From assembly GCA_963713275.1 (NCBI GenBank), contig CAVQLG010000011.1:62001-126000 (forward strand): a DNA stretch of 64,000 nucleotides, written 5' to 3'. Below the pieces are notes generated by a model, which saw nothing but the letters and a program-made list of their open reading frames with translations, made no database searches and was not told where the DNA came from. The DNA is from CAIWHR01 sp963713275 (GTDB lineage: Bacteria > Pseudomonadota > Gammaproteobacteria > Burkholderiales > Casimicrobiaceae). A program made the position numbers and the translations under genes. Shown piece after piece: positions 37,687-47,096 of the stretch (positions are counted from its first letter, which is position 1; each line of letters starts with the position of its first letter).

Positions 37687-40600
37687 TCAGGCCGCGCCTG
37701 CGTCCGCGAGCTCCAGCGCATCGGCGATGTCGACCGCGACGACCCGCGAGACGCCCGCCTCGGGCATCGTGATCCCGATGAGCTGGTGCGCCATCTCCAT
37801 CGTGATCTTGTTGTGCGAGATGAAGAGGAACTGCGTCTGCCCCGACATCTCGCGCACCAGCCTGCAGAAGCGATCGGTGTTGGGATCGTCGAGCGGCGCG
37901 TCGACCTCGTCGAGCAGGCAGAAGGGCGCCGGGTTGAGCTGGAACAGCGCGAACACCAGTGAGGTCGCCGTCAGCGCCTTCTCCCCGCCCGAGAGCAGGT
38001 GGATCGACGTGTTGCGCTTCCCGGGCGGCTGCGCGAACACCTGGACGCCGGCATCGAGGATCTCCTCGCCGGTGAGGACGAGGCGGGCCTGCCCGCCCCC
38101 GAACAGCGCCGGAAACAACCGCGCGAAGTTCTCGTTCACCGCCTCGAAGGTCTGCCGCAGCAGCTGGCGCGACTCCTTGTCGATCTGCCGGATCGCGCTC
38201 TCGAGCGTCGACAGCGCCTCGGTCAGATCCGCCGCCTGCGCGTCGAGGTAGGCCTTGCGCTCCTGCGCGACGCCGAGCTCGTCGAGCGCGGCGAGGTTGA
38301 CCGCGCCGAGGTCGGCGATGCCGCTGCGCAGGCGCTCGATCTCGCCGGGCAGCTGCGCCTTCGGGCCAAAGGCCTTGAGCTCCGCGGGCAGGGCGGCCAG
38401 ATCGGCGCGCGCCGCGGCGAGCTCTTCGGCGCACTGCTGCTCCTGCAGCGCGGCCGCCTGCTCCTTGAGCCGTGTCTCCTCGATCCGCGCGCGAGCCGGT
38501 TCGAGACGCTGCAGGGCACCCTGCCGCGCCTCCTCCAGCGCCCGCAGCTGTGCGCCCAACCCTTCGAGCCGGTCGCGCGCCGCCGCGAGCGCCGCCTCCG
38601 CCTCTCCGCGCAGGACGAGCTGTCGTTGCAGCGCCTCCTCGACCGGCGTCCAGTCGATGGCCGCCTTCTCCGCGGCGAGCTGCGCCAGCAGTGCCTGCTG
38701 CTGCGCCGTCTGCGCCGCGAGCGCCTCGCCGCGGCGCGCGAGCTCGGCCAGCCGCTCGCCGCAGCTGCGCTCGGCGAACACCGCCTCTTGCGCGGCGCGC
38801 TCGGCGAGGCGCAGGCACTCGCGTCCGCGGGCCAGCGCGACCTCTGCCTCGTTGCGCCGATGCCGCGCCGCGTCGCGACGGGCAAAGGCGTCGTGCAGCT
38901 GCGACTGCCCGTCGGCGAGTTCGCCACGCAACCCATCGGCGGCGGCGCGCTCCGCAGTCTCGAGCGCTGCGAGCTCCGCGAGTTCCTGGTCGACCTGCGC
39001 CCGCCGCTTCGCGGCCGCCTCCGCCGCCTGGCGCCGCTGCGCGAGCTCGAGCTCGAGATCGTGGCAGCGCCGCTGCCGCGCCGCAAAGGCCACGCTGTCG
39101 GCGTGCCACGCCTGCTGCATGCGGTCGAGCTCGGATTCCGCGGCCGCAAGCGCCGCGCCCGCACTGTCGGCAGCCACCCGGGCGGATTCGATCGCCAGGG
39201 CGAGCGCCTCGAGCTCGCGCTGCCGCGCGAGGACGCCGTGCAGCGCGCTGTCGGGAGCGAAGAAGACCACGCCCTGGGCCGCAACGACGTGCCCCTCCGG
39301 CGTCACGAACACCTCGCCCAGCCCCAGCGCCTCGCGCTCGGCGAGGGCGGCGGCGAGCTCGCCGCGGCAACGGACGCCGTAGAGAGCGTCGGCCAGGAAC
39401 CGCCCAATTTCCGGCCGCTTCGATCGCACTCGTGCCAGCAGCGCGTCGGGGCCCATCTGCGGGCCGTGCCGCGCCGGCGCCGCGGCATACAGTGCGAAGC
39501 GTCCGGGCGGCCCGGTGCGCTCGCCGGCGCGTTCGCCCGCCCAGTCGAGCGCCACGTCCAGGCGCTCGACCTCGATCGCGTTGAGCCGCTCGCGCATCAC
39601 CGCTTCAAGCGCGTCCTCCCACCCGCTGTCGATCTCGAGCGCCTGCCAGAGCCGCTGCGCGCGCTCAAGGCCGTGGCCGGCGAGCCAGCCGCTCGCGTCC
39701 TGGTCCCGCCCGATACGCGCCTGCAGCGCCGCAAGCGCTCCGCTGCGCGCCTCGAGATCGGCGAGCTCGCGGCCGGTGCGCTGGGCGAGCTCGCTCGCGT
39801 CGCGCTGCCGCTCCTGCAGGCTCTGGACCGCAGCGCGCAGCGCCTCGAGCGCCTGCTCCGCGGCGCCGAGCTCCACCTTCTCCTGCGCGAGCTGCGCCTC
39901 CACTTCGGGCGGCGGGTCGACCACCGGCGCAGCAAGACCCGCGAGCTCGTCTTCCAGCCGCTCGCGGCGCTGGCCAAGCTGCGCGAGCAGGCGCCCGGTG
40001 CTCTCGCGCCGGGTCTCGATGACGCGCAGCGCCTGCTCGCGCAGGGCGATCTCCTGCTGCAGCCCGGCCACCACGCGCGCCGCTTCGCGCACGGCCTCGT
40101 CGGTCGCCGGCAGGGCGGCCTTCGCCGCCGCCTCCTCGGCGGCGGCGGCCTCCCGCGCCGTCAGCGCCGCCTCGATCGCGGTCTGCGCCGCGGCACGTTC
40201 CGCGGTCAAGGCCGCGTCCTGGCCCGCGATTGCCCCGAGCTGGGCGTCGAGCTGCGCGACCTGCTGCGTGATGCGGTGCTCGCTGTCGCGGGCGAACGCG
40301 AGCTGCTGCTCCAGCCGCGAGACTTCCGCGTTGGCCTCGTAGTAGCGTCCCTGCCGGTCGTGCAGCGCGTCGCCCGCCGCATAGTGGTCGCCGCGCAGCG
40401 CCGCGAGCTGCGCCTCCAGGCTGCGCACTTCCGCCTGGATCGCCTCCAGGGCGACGGCGAGACCTGCGACCGCGAAGGCGTGGCGCTCGCGCGCGTTCAC
40501 CGCGTCCTGCTGGCGCGAGAACCAGAGCAGCTGCTGCGCCTTGGCGAGGCGGGCTTCGAGCTCGCGGTACTCGGTCGCCACCCTCGCCTGGGCCGCCAGC

Positions 40601-41220
40601 CGTTCGAGCTGGCTGCCGAGCTCGTTGCGGATGTCCTCCACCCGCGCGAGATTCTCGCGCGTGTCCGCGATCCGCCCCTCGGTCTCCTTGCGCCGCTCCT
40701 TGTACTTCGATACGCCGGCAGCCTCCTCGAGGAAAACCCGCAGCTCGTCGGGCTTGGCCTCGATCACGCGCGCGATCATCCCCTGCTCGATGATCGCGTA
40801 GGCGCGGGGGCCCAGGCCCGTGCCGAGGAAGAGGTCGTGGATGTCGCGCCGGCGGACCGGGATGCCGTTGATGTAGTACGTCGAGTCGCCGTCGCGGGTG
40901 AGCACGCGCTTGATCGTGATCTCGACGTACTGGCCCCACTGCCCGCCGATGCGACCGGCGCTGTTGTCGAACAGGAGCTCGACCGCCGCCCGGCCGACCG
41001 GTTTGCGTTCGCCCGCGCCGTTGAAGATCACGTCCTGCATCGATTCGCCACGCAGCGCCGACGCCTTGGACTCGCCCAGCACCCAGCGCACGGCGTCGAT
41101 GACGTTCGACTTGCCGCAGCCGTTGGGCCCGACGATGCCGACGAGCTGGCCGGGCGTGGCGATCGTCGTCGGATCGACGAACGACTTGAAGCCCGCGAGT
41201 TTGATCTGGGTCAGGCGCAA
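37687..41220 (-). CDS. smc: chromosome partition protein SMC
   Basis: 1177-residue SMC ATPase for chromosome condensation. Walker A GPNGCGKSN is at 31-39. Long coiled coils flank a hinge (about 500-660). The C-terminal signature LLSGGEKALTATSLVFALFQ is followed by Walker B FCLLDEVDAPLDD. The arms are unusually Ala/Arg/Glu rich, reflecting the high GC. It is upstream of zipA on the same strand. An opposite-strand ORF of similar length is a codon-bias shadow. Confidence 0.98.
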   Translation of the reverse strand: MRLTQIKLAGFKSFVDPTTIATPGQLVGIVGPNGCGKSNVIDAVRWVLGESKASALRGESMQDVIFNGAGERKPVGRAAVELLFDNSAGRIGGQWGQYVEITIKRVLTRDGDSTYYINGIPVRRRDIHDLFLGTGLGPRAYAIIEQGMIARVIEAKPDELRVFLEEAAGVSKYKERRKETEGRIADTRENLARVEDIRNELGSQLERLAAQARVATEYRELEARLAKAQQLLWFSRQQDAVNARERHAFAVAGLAVALEAIQAEVRSLEAQLAALRGDHYAAGDALHDRQGRYYEANAEVSRLEQQLAFARDSEHRITQQVAQLDAQLGAIAGQDAALTAERAAAQTAIEAALTAREAAAAEEAAAKAALPATDEAVREAARVVAGLQQEIALREQALRVIETRRESTGRLLAQLGQRRERLEDELAGLAAPVVDPPPEVEAQLAQEKVELGAAEQALEALRAAVQSLQERQRDASELAQRTGRELADLEARSGALAALQARIGRDQDASGWLAGHGLERAQRLWQALEIDSGWEDALEAVMRERLNAIEVERLDVALDWAGERAGERTGPPGRFALYAAAPARHGPQMGPDALLARVRSKRPEIGRFLADALYGVRCRGELAAALAEREALGLGEVFVTPEGHVVAAQGVVFFAPDSALHGVLARQRELEALALAIESARVAADSAGAALAAAESELDRMQQAWHADSVAFAARQRRCHDLELELAQRRQAAEAAAKRRAQVDQELAELAALETAERAAADGLRGELADGQSQLHDAFARRDAARHRRNEAEVALARGRECLRLAERAAQEAVFAERSCGERLAELARRGEALAAQTAQQQALLAQLAAEKAAIDWTPVEEALQRQLVLRGEAEAALAAARDRLEGLGAQLRALEEARQGALQRLEPARARIEETRLKEQAAALQEQQCAEELAAARADLAALPAELKAFGPKAQLPGEIERLRSGIADLGAVNLAALDELGVAQERKAYLDAQAADLTEALSTLESAIRQIDKESRQLLRQTFEAVNENFARLFPALFGGGQARLVLTGEEILDAGVQVFAQPPGKRNTSIHLLSGGEKALTATSLVFALFQLNPAPFCLLDEVDAPLDDPNTDRFCRLVREMSGQTQFLFISHNKITMEMAHQLIGITMPEAGVSRVVAVDIADALELADAGAA

Positions 41221-41365
41221 TTGGGCGTCGCGATGGTGGTGATCGGGGGCAGGCGGGCGGCGCGCCAGGCATCGGGAGCGGGGGAAGGCCCGCCGGGCGC
41301 GCGGCGCCCGGTAAGCCGCGGATTATAGCGGATTCCCTGCCGCTGCCCGCCCCGCGCGCGGTCCG

Positions 41366-42463
41366 TCAGGAAGCAGCGGCAGCGGCGACCCGCACGTCGA
41401 GGCGCCCTTCCTCGACCGCATGGCACGCCACCTCGCCACCGGCCGCGCAACGTCGCAGCATGGGCGCCTCGCGGCGGCAGCGATCCTCGGCGGAGGGACA
41501 CCGCGGGTGGAACGTGCAGCCCGGCGGCGGGTCGAGCGGATTCGGGACCTCCCCGGCCACCGCCACCCGCTCGCGGCCCACGATCGAGAGATCCGGCACG
41601 GCCTCCAGCAGCATCCGCGTGTACGGGTGCTGCGGCAGCGCGAACAGCCGCCGCGTGGGGGCGATCTCCACGACGCGGCCGAGGTACATCACGCCGACGC
41701 GGTCGGCGACGTGGTGCACGACTGCGAGGTTGTGCGAGATGAAGAGGTACGTGAGCCCGAGCCGCCGCTGCAGGTCGCGCATCAGGTTCAGCACCTGCGC
41801 CTGCACCGAGACATCCAGCGCCGAGGTCGGCTCGTCGCAGACCAGGAACCGCGGCTCGGTGGACAGTGCGCGGGCGATCGAGATGCGCTGTCGCTGGCCG
41901 CCGGAAAACTGGTGCGGATACTTGGCGCCGTCCGAGGCCGCGAGGCCGACCTGAGTGAGCAGCGCGGCGACCCGGGTGTCGATCTCCCGCGGCGGCACGG
42001 CGGATGACCGCGCGAGGATCGGTTCGGCGACGATGTCGCGCACGCGCCAGCGGGGGTTGAGGCTCGCGTACGGATCCTGGAAGATCATCTGCATGCCCCG
42101 GCGCGCCAGTCGGCGCGCGGCCGGGGCGACCGCGCCCGCGCCGTCTCCGGCCAGCACCGTGCCGTCGAAGCGGAGGGTACCGCGCGTGGGCGCGTGCAGC
42201 CCGACGATGAGGCGGGCGACCGTCGACTTCCCGCAGCCGGACTCCCCGACCAGGGCCAGCGTCTCGCCGCGCTCGATCGCGAGGCTGACGCCGTCGACCG
42301 CGTGCAGCAGCGTGCGCGGCCTGCGCTCGAGGACGCGATTGAGCCACGGCGGCGAGACGTCGAACGTACGCGCCACGTCCTCGAGGACCAGCAGCGGCGC
42401 CCCCGCGCCGTCGCCGGCCGGCCGGACCGCGGCGCCTTCGATCGGGCGTTGGCCGCCCTTCAT
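41366..42463 (-). CDS. peptide ABC transporter ATPase (DppF/OppF type)
   Basis: 365-residue cytoplasmic ATPase. Walker A is GESGCGKST, the Q-loop is MIFQDPYASLNPRWRV, the signature is FSGGQRQRISIARAL, Walker B is LVCDEPTSALD, and the H-loop is ISHNLAVV. The C-terminal oligopeptide-transporter extension CTFHPRCP, with Cys residues, is typical of DppF. Its ATG overlaps the DppD-type gene by four bases. Last gene of the transporter cluster. Confidence 0.94.
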   Translation of the reverse strand: MKGGQRPIEGAAVRPAGDGAGAPLLVLEDVARTFDVSPPWLNRVLERRPRTLLHAVDGVSLAIERGETLALVGESGCGKSTVARLIVGLHAPTRGTLRFDGTVLAGDGAGAVAPAARRLARRGMQMIFQDPYASLNPRWRVRDIVAEPILARSSAVPPREIDTRVAALLTQVGLAASDGAKYPHQFSGGQRQRISIARALSTEPRFLVCDEPTSALDVSVQAQVLNLMRDLQRRLGLTYLFISHNLAVVHHVADRVGVMYLGRVVEIAPTRRLFALPQHPYTRMLLEAVPDLSIVGRERVAVAGEVPNPLDPPPGCTFHPRCPSAEDRCRREAPMLRRCAAGGEVACHAVEEGRLDVRVAAAAAS

Positions 42464-43467
42464 GCGCCCGCCCCGACGTTGCGCCAGCAGGCGGCCTCGG
42501 TGGCTTCGACCCGGGCCAGCACCGGCAATTCCTGCCGGCAGCGCTCCATCGCGAGCGGGCAGCGCGGGTGGAACGCGCAGCCCTGCGGTATCGCCCCCAG
42601 GCGCGGCATCGTGCCGTCGATCTGCATGAGGCGCTCGCGCTCGTCGCGGATCGACGGAATCGACCCCATGAGTCCGACCGTGTACGGATGCGCCGGGTGA
42701 TGGATGACCTCGGTCACGGGGCCGATCTCGACGATGCGCCCGGCGTACATCACGGCCACGCGGTCGGCGGTCTCGGCGATCACGCCCATGTCGTGCGTGA
42801 CCAGCATCACCGCGGTGCCGTGCTCTCGGCACAGGCGCTTGAGCAGCTGGATGATCTGCGCCTGGATCGAGACGTCGAGCGCCGTCGTCGGCTCGTCGGC
42901 GATGATCAGCCGCGGGTTCGCCGCCAGCGCCAGCGCGATGACCACCCGCTGCCGCATGCCGCCCGAGAACTGGTGGGGGTAGTGACCGACGCGCCGCGCC
43001 GCCGCCGGAATGCCCACCTCGTCCAGCAGCGCGACGGCGCGGCGCCGCGCGTCCTCGGCCGTCACCGGCAGGTGGGTGGTGACGGTCTCGACCAGCTGCC
43101 GCCCGACCGTATACAGGGGGTTGAGCGAGGTCAGCGGGTCCTGGAACACCGCGCCGATCTCGCGGCCGCGGATCTTGCGCATCGCCTCGTACGGCAGATT
43201 GTCGATCCGTCGCCCGCCGAGGCGGATCTCGCCCCCGGCGATGCGGCCCGGCGGATCGAGAAGCCCGATCACGGCCGATCCGGTGAGCGACTTGCCGGCA
43301 CCCGACTCCCCGATCACGCCGAGCACTTCGCCGGGCAGGATCGAGAACGAGATGTCGTGGACGGCGGCGAGTGTCCCGCGCCGCGTCGGGAACTCGATCC
43401 GCAGGCGGTCGACGACGAGCAGCGGCTGTGCCGCATCGCCGGACGCTTTCGCCACCGCGGTACTCAT
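42460..43467 (-). CDS. peptide ABC transporter ATPase (DppD/OppD type)
   Basis: 335-residue ATPase partner of the downstream DppF-type protein. Walker A GESGAGKSL (an unusual Leu after the Lys-Ser), AVFQDPLTSLNPLYTV, FSGGMRQRVVIALAL, LIIADEPTTALD, and VTHDMGVIAE. The C-terminal CAFHPRCPLAMERC segment is typical of OppD/DppD. A 252-bp spacer separates it from the permease gene; I see no gene in that spacer. Confidence 0.94.
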   Translation of the reverse strand: MSTAVAKASGDAAQPLLVVDRLRIEFPTRRGTLAAVHDISFSILPGEVLGVIGESGAGKSLTGSAVIGLLDPPGRIAGGEIRLGGRRIDNLPYEAMRKIRGREIGAVFQDPLTSLNPLYTVGRQLVETVTTHLPVTAEDARRRAVALLDEVGIPAAARRVGHYPHQFSGGMRQRVVIALALAANPRLIIADEPTTALDVSIQAQIIQLLKRLCREHGTAVMLVTHDMGVIAETADRVAVMYAGRIVEIGPVTEVIHHPAHPYTVGLMGSIPSIRDERERLMQIDGTMPRLGAIPQGCAFHPRCPLAMERCRQELPVLARVEATEAACWRNVGAGA

Positions 43468-43719
43468 CGCCTTGGCGGGCGAGCGCCGGTCACTTCGCCG
43501 GTGGGTTCGCCGGAGTGGCGGCCGCGTCGGACCCCGTGCAGCCCGCCATCGTCTGGATTCCGTCGCCGAACGGAGTCCGCGACGCACCGGGTGGGATCTC
43601 CTGACCGGCCCGGGGGCTGGACCGCCCGCGCGAGCAGCGTCGTTCGTCTGCTGTCCATCGTCGTCTCCGAGGCTTCGGCGCAGCGGCGGCGGGCCCCGCC
43701 CGCCGCGGACCGCCGCGCG

Positions 43720-44676
43720 TCAGCGCAGCTTCGGGTTCAGCGCGTCGCGCAGCCAGTCGCCGAGCAGATTGATCGACAATACCATGACAACCAGCGCTGC
43801 CCCCGGGAAGATCGTGATCCACCATTCGCCGGAGAACAGGAAATCGTTGCCGACGCGGATCAGCGTGCCGAGGGAAGGCTGCGTCGGCGGCACGCCGACA
43901 CCGAGGAACGACAGCGTCGCCTCGGTGATGATGGCGGTCGCGATGTTGATGGTTGCGAGCACGAGCACCGGTCCCAGCACGTTGGGAAGGAGATGCCGGT
44001 GCATCACGCGCAGCGCCGACAGCCCGATGACGCGCGCTGCCTGGATGTACTCCTTGTTCTTCTCCACCATGGCCGAGCCGCGGACCGTGCGCGCGTACTG
44101 CACCCAGTTCGACAGGCCGATCGCGAGCACCAGCACCAGCAGCGCGACGTCGGCGTGGGCGTCGCGCGGCAGCGCAGCCCGCGCCACGCCGTCGATCAGC
44201 AGCGCGATGAGAATCGCCGGGAAAGACAGCTGCACGTCGGCCACGCGCATGATGAACGCGTCGACGCGGCCGCCGACGTAGCCCGCCACCAGGCCCAGCG
44301 CGACGCCCAAGACGACGGCGAGGGCGACCGACGCGAGGCCGACGAGCAGCGAGATCCTGGCGCCGAACATGATCGCCGACAGCACGTCGCGACCCTGGTC
44401 GTCGGTGCCGAGCAGGTAGCCGGCCCCGCCGCCCTCGAGCCAGGCCGGCGGAAGCAGCGCGTCGTGGAGGTTGAGCGTCCTGAGGTCGAACGGGTTGTGC
44501 GGCGCGAGCCAGGGCGCGAGCAGCGCGGCGGCAAGACACGCAGCGAGGACCAGCGCCGAGACGATGGCGACCGGCGAGTGGCGAAAGCTCCACGCGAGGT
44601 CGCCGTCCCACGCGGCGGCGACGCGCGCCCGCCAGCGGAGCGCCGCCACGTCGCCCGCAGGCGCCGCGGTGCTCAT
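43720..44676 (-). CDS. peptide ABC transporter permease (DppC type)
   Basis: 318-residue inner-membrane permease. The N-terminal OppC_N-like hydrophobic segment is at about 35-55 (PVAIVSALVLAACLAAALLA). LLGTDDQGRDVLSAIMFGAR is typical of DppC. Four or five more helices and the EAA loop (YIQAARVIGLSALRVMHRHL) follow. It pairs with the DppB-type permease at 46012-46992, from which it is separated by the M20 gene. Confidence 0.93.
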   Translation of the reverse strand: MSTAAPAGDVAALRWRARVAAAWDGDLAWSFRHSPVAIVSALVLAACLAAALLAPWLAPHNPFDLRTLNLHDALLPPAWLEGGGAGYLLGTDDQGRDVLSAIMFGARISLLVGLASVALAVVLGVALGLVAGYVGGRVDAFIMRVADVQLSFPAILIALLIDGVARAALPRDAHADVALLVLVLAIGLSNWVQYARTVRGSAMVEKNKEYIQAARVIGLSALRVMHRHLLPNVLGPVLVLATINIATAIITEATLSFLGVGVPPTQPSLGTLIRVGNDFLFSGEWWITIFPGAALVVMVLSINLLGDWLRDALNPKLR

Positions 44677-44773
44677 CGCCCCGCCTCCCGCGCCCGCGGC
44701 GGTAGCGCCGGCGGCTCGGCGCGCCGGCGTCGGTGCGCGGACAACAATCGCGCCGGCCTGCCGGCCCCGGCCG

Positions 44774-45988
44774 TCATCCCGCCGCCCCTGCGCGCGGCAG
44801 CGGCAGCGCCCGCTCGGCCAGCGCCGCCAAGTAACCGGCACCGAGCGGAATGACCGCGTCGTTGAAATCGTAGCGGCTGCTGTGCAGGCAGGCTCCCGCT
44901 TCCGCCCCGCCCTGCCCGAGCCGGAGAAGAGCGCCCGGCCGCTCGCGCAGCATGAACGAGAAATCCTCCGACCCCATCGATGGCTCGAGATCGCGCACGA
45001 CGTTCTCCGCGCCGACCAGCGCTTCGGCGACGTCGGCCGCGAAGGCGGCCTCGCGCGCGTCATTGACGGTTGCCGGATAGATGCGCTCGTACTCGAGCGC
45101 CGCGCTCGCCCCGAACGCCGCGGCGATCGCGCCGACGAGCTCGCGCAACCGGCGCTCGATCAAGTCCTGGGTCGCCGGCCGAAACGTGCGCACGGTGCCG
45201 ACCAGCGTCGCGCGCGCCGGAATCACGCTCATCGCGCCGGGGTTGCCCGCCTGCAGCGCGCACAAGCTCACGACTGCCGCGTCGATCGGGTTCACGTTGC
45301 GGCTGACGATCGACTGCGCGGCGGTGATCACGTGGCCCGCCACGAGCACCGGATCGACCGCCGCGTACGGGTGCGCCCCGTGGCCGCCGCGACCCTCGAT
45401 CGTGATCTCGATCCGGTCGGCCGCGGCCATCGCCGGACCCGGCGTCACGCCGATCCGCCCGCGCGGAAGCGCCGGCCAGTTGTGCAGCGCGAAGATCGAC
45501 TCGGCCGGAAAGCGCTCGAACAGGCCATCCTCGATCATCGCCTTGGCGCCGGCGTGGCCTTCCTCACCCGGCTGGAAGACCAGGAACACCGTTCCGGAGA
45601 AATTGCGCGTCTCGTGGAGATAGCGCGCCGCGGCGAGCAGCATCGTCGTGTGCCCGTCGTGCCCGCAGCCGTGCATCCGGCCGTCGTAACGGGAGCGGTG
45701 CTCGAAGCGATTGTCCTCGTGCATCGGCAACGCGTCCATGTCGGCGCGCAAGGCGACGCTGCGTCGGCGGCTGTCCTCCTGCCCGCGCACGACGGCGACG
45801 ATGCCGGTGCGCGCGATGCCCGGGTGATGCTCGATGCCCAAGGCGCGCAGGTTCTCGCACACGAGCCGAGCCGTCCGGCGCTCCTCGAACCCCAGCTCGG
45901 GGTGCCGGTGCAGATCCCGGCGAAACGCCGTGTACTCCTCATGCCAGCAGCCGATGCGCCGGACGGGCTCGGGAAGCGCTCGGGTCAT
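44774..45988 (-). CDS. M20 family amidohydrolase/peptidase
   Basis: 404-residue zinc or manganese amidohydrolase like hippurate hydrolase or N-acyl-amino-acid deacylase. Metal ligands are in FRRDLHRHPELGFEE, ADMDALP, HGCGHDGHTTMLL and QPGEEGHAGA. The dimerisation insert starts IEGRGGHGAHPYA. SMGSEDFSFML is near the C-terminus. It sits between the two permease genes of a dipeptide-type transporter, suggesting that the imported substrate is hydrolysed in the cytoplasm. Confidence 0.93.
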   Translation of the reverse strand: MTRALPEPVRRIGCWHEEYTAFRRDLHRHPELGFEERRTARLVCENLRALGIEHHPGIARTGIVAVVRGQEDSRRRSVALRADMDALPMHEDNRFEHRSRYDGRMHGCGHDGHTTMLLAAARYLHETRNFSGTVFLVFQPGEEGHAGAKAMIEDGLFERFPAESIFALHNWPALPRGRIGVTPGPAMAAADRIEITIEGRGGHGAHPYAAVDPVLVAGHVITAAQSIVSRNVNPIDAAVVSLCALQAGNPGAMSVIPARATLVGTVRTFRPATQDLIERRLRELVGAIAAAFGASAALEYERIYPATVNDAREAAFAADVAEALVGAENVVRDLEPSMGSEDFSFMLRERPGALLRLGQGGAEAGACLHSSRYDFNDAVIPLGAGYLAALAERALPLPRAGAAG

Positions 45989-46011
45989 GATGGCTTCGCT
46001 TCGGTGCGTCC

Positions 46012-46992
46012 TCAGTGCCCGGCGCCGCGCTCGACGCGCAGCCTGGGGTCGACGACGTAGTAGAGCAGGTCGACGACGAGGTTGATGACCACGAAGACGA
46101 GGGCGATGAAGCACAGGTACGCCGCCATCACCGGGATGTCGGCGAAGTTGACCGCCTGGATGAAGAGCAGCCCCATGCCCGGCCACTGGAACACCGTCTC
46201 GGTGATGATCGCGAACGCGATGATCGCGCCCAGCTGCAAGCCGATGATCGTGATCACCGGCACGAGCGTGTTCTTGAGCGCGTGCCCGAAATGGATGGCG
46301 CGATCGGTGAGGCCGCGCGCCCGCGCGAAGCGGATGTAGTCGGTGCGCAGCACCTCGAGCATCTCGGCACGGACGAGGCGCATGATCAGCGTCATCTGGA
46401 AGAGCGAGAGCGTGACGGCGGGCAGGATCAGGGCCTTGAGGCCCGAGGGCGTCAGCAGGCCCGTCGACCACCAGCCCAGCGCGACGGTGTCGCCGCGGCC
46501 GAAGGAAGGCAGCCACCCCAGGATCACCGCGAACACGAGGATCAGCAAGATGCCGATGAGGAACGTGGGCAGGCTGACGCCGATCAGCGACAGCGTCAGA
46601 AAGAGTTGCGCGAGCCAGCTGCCGCGCCGCAGCGCCGCGTAGACGCCCATCGGTATGCCCGCGACCAGCGCCATGAGCGCCGCTGCGGTCGCGAGCTCGA
46701 TCGTCGCCGGCAGACGCTCCTTGAGCAGCACCGCAACACTCCTCCCCTGGCGCAGCGACAAGCCGAATTCGCCCTGGACCGCGTTCCCGACGAAGCGCGC
46801 GAACTGCACGTAGGAGGGTTGGTCGAGCCCCAGCTCGCCCCGCAGGCGCGCGCGGTCCCCGGCCGTCGCGTCCTGGCCCAGCATGAACGCGACGGGGTCG
46901 CCGGTGAAGTTGAACAGCCCGAAAGCGATGAACGCGACCACCGCCATCACGACGGCGGACTGCAGCAGCCGCCGCAGGACGAACGCGAGCAT
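46012..46992 (-). CDS. peptide ABC transporter permease (DppB type)
   Basis: 326-residue inner-membrane permease. The first helix is at 9-27 (SAVVMAVVAFIAFGLFNF), followed by the DppB-type periplasmic segment GDPVAFMLG and LGLDQPSYVQFARF. Five further helices and the EAA motif (YIRFARARGLTDRAIHFGHA) follow. It lies 24 bp upstream of the M20 gene and 105 bp after the binding-protein gene. Confidence 0.94.
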   Translation of the reverse strand: MLAFVLRRLLQSAVVMAVVAFIAFGLFNFTGDPVAFMLGQDATAGDRARLRGELGLDQPSYVQFARFVGNAVQGEFGLSLRQGRSVAVLLKERLPATIELATAAALMALVAGIPMGVYAALRRGSWLAQLFLTLSLIGVSLPTFLIGILLILVFAVILGWLPSFGRGDTVALGWWSTGLLTPSGLKALILPAVTLSLFQMTLIMRLVRAEMLEVLRTDYIRFARARGLTDRAIHFGHALKNTLVPVITIIGLQLGAIIAFAIITETVFQWPGMGLLFIQAVNFADIPVMAAYLCFIALVFVVINLVVDLLYYVVDPRLRVERGAGH

Positions 46993-47096
46993 GGGGTTCG
47001 CGGCCGGTGCGCGCTTCGGACCCGCGAGGAGGCCGGCCGCGTCCGTCCGTCAGAGCCGGCGGACGAGCCTGCGGGGCGGTCGGACGGCCGCGCCGC

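Noticed and set aside
37999..41328. A 1109-residue open frame opposite smc
   Set aside because: It mirrors smc codon periodicity in GC-rich DNA, has no recognisable motif and lies entirely antisense to a clear SMC gene.
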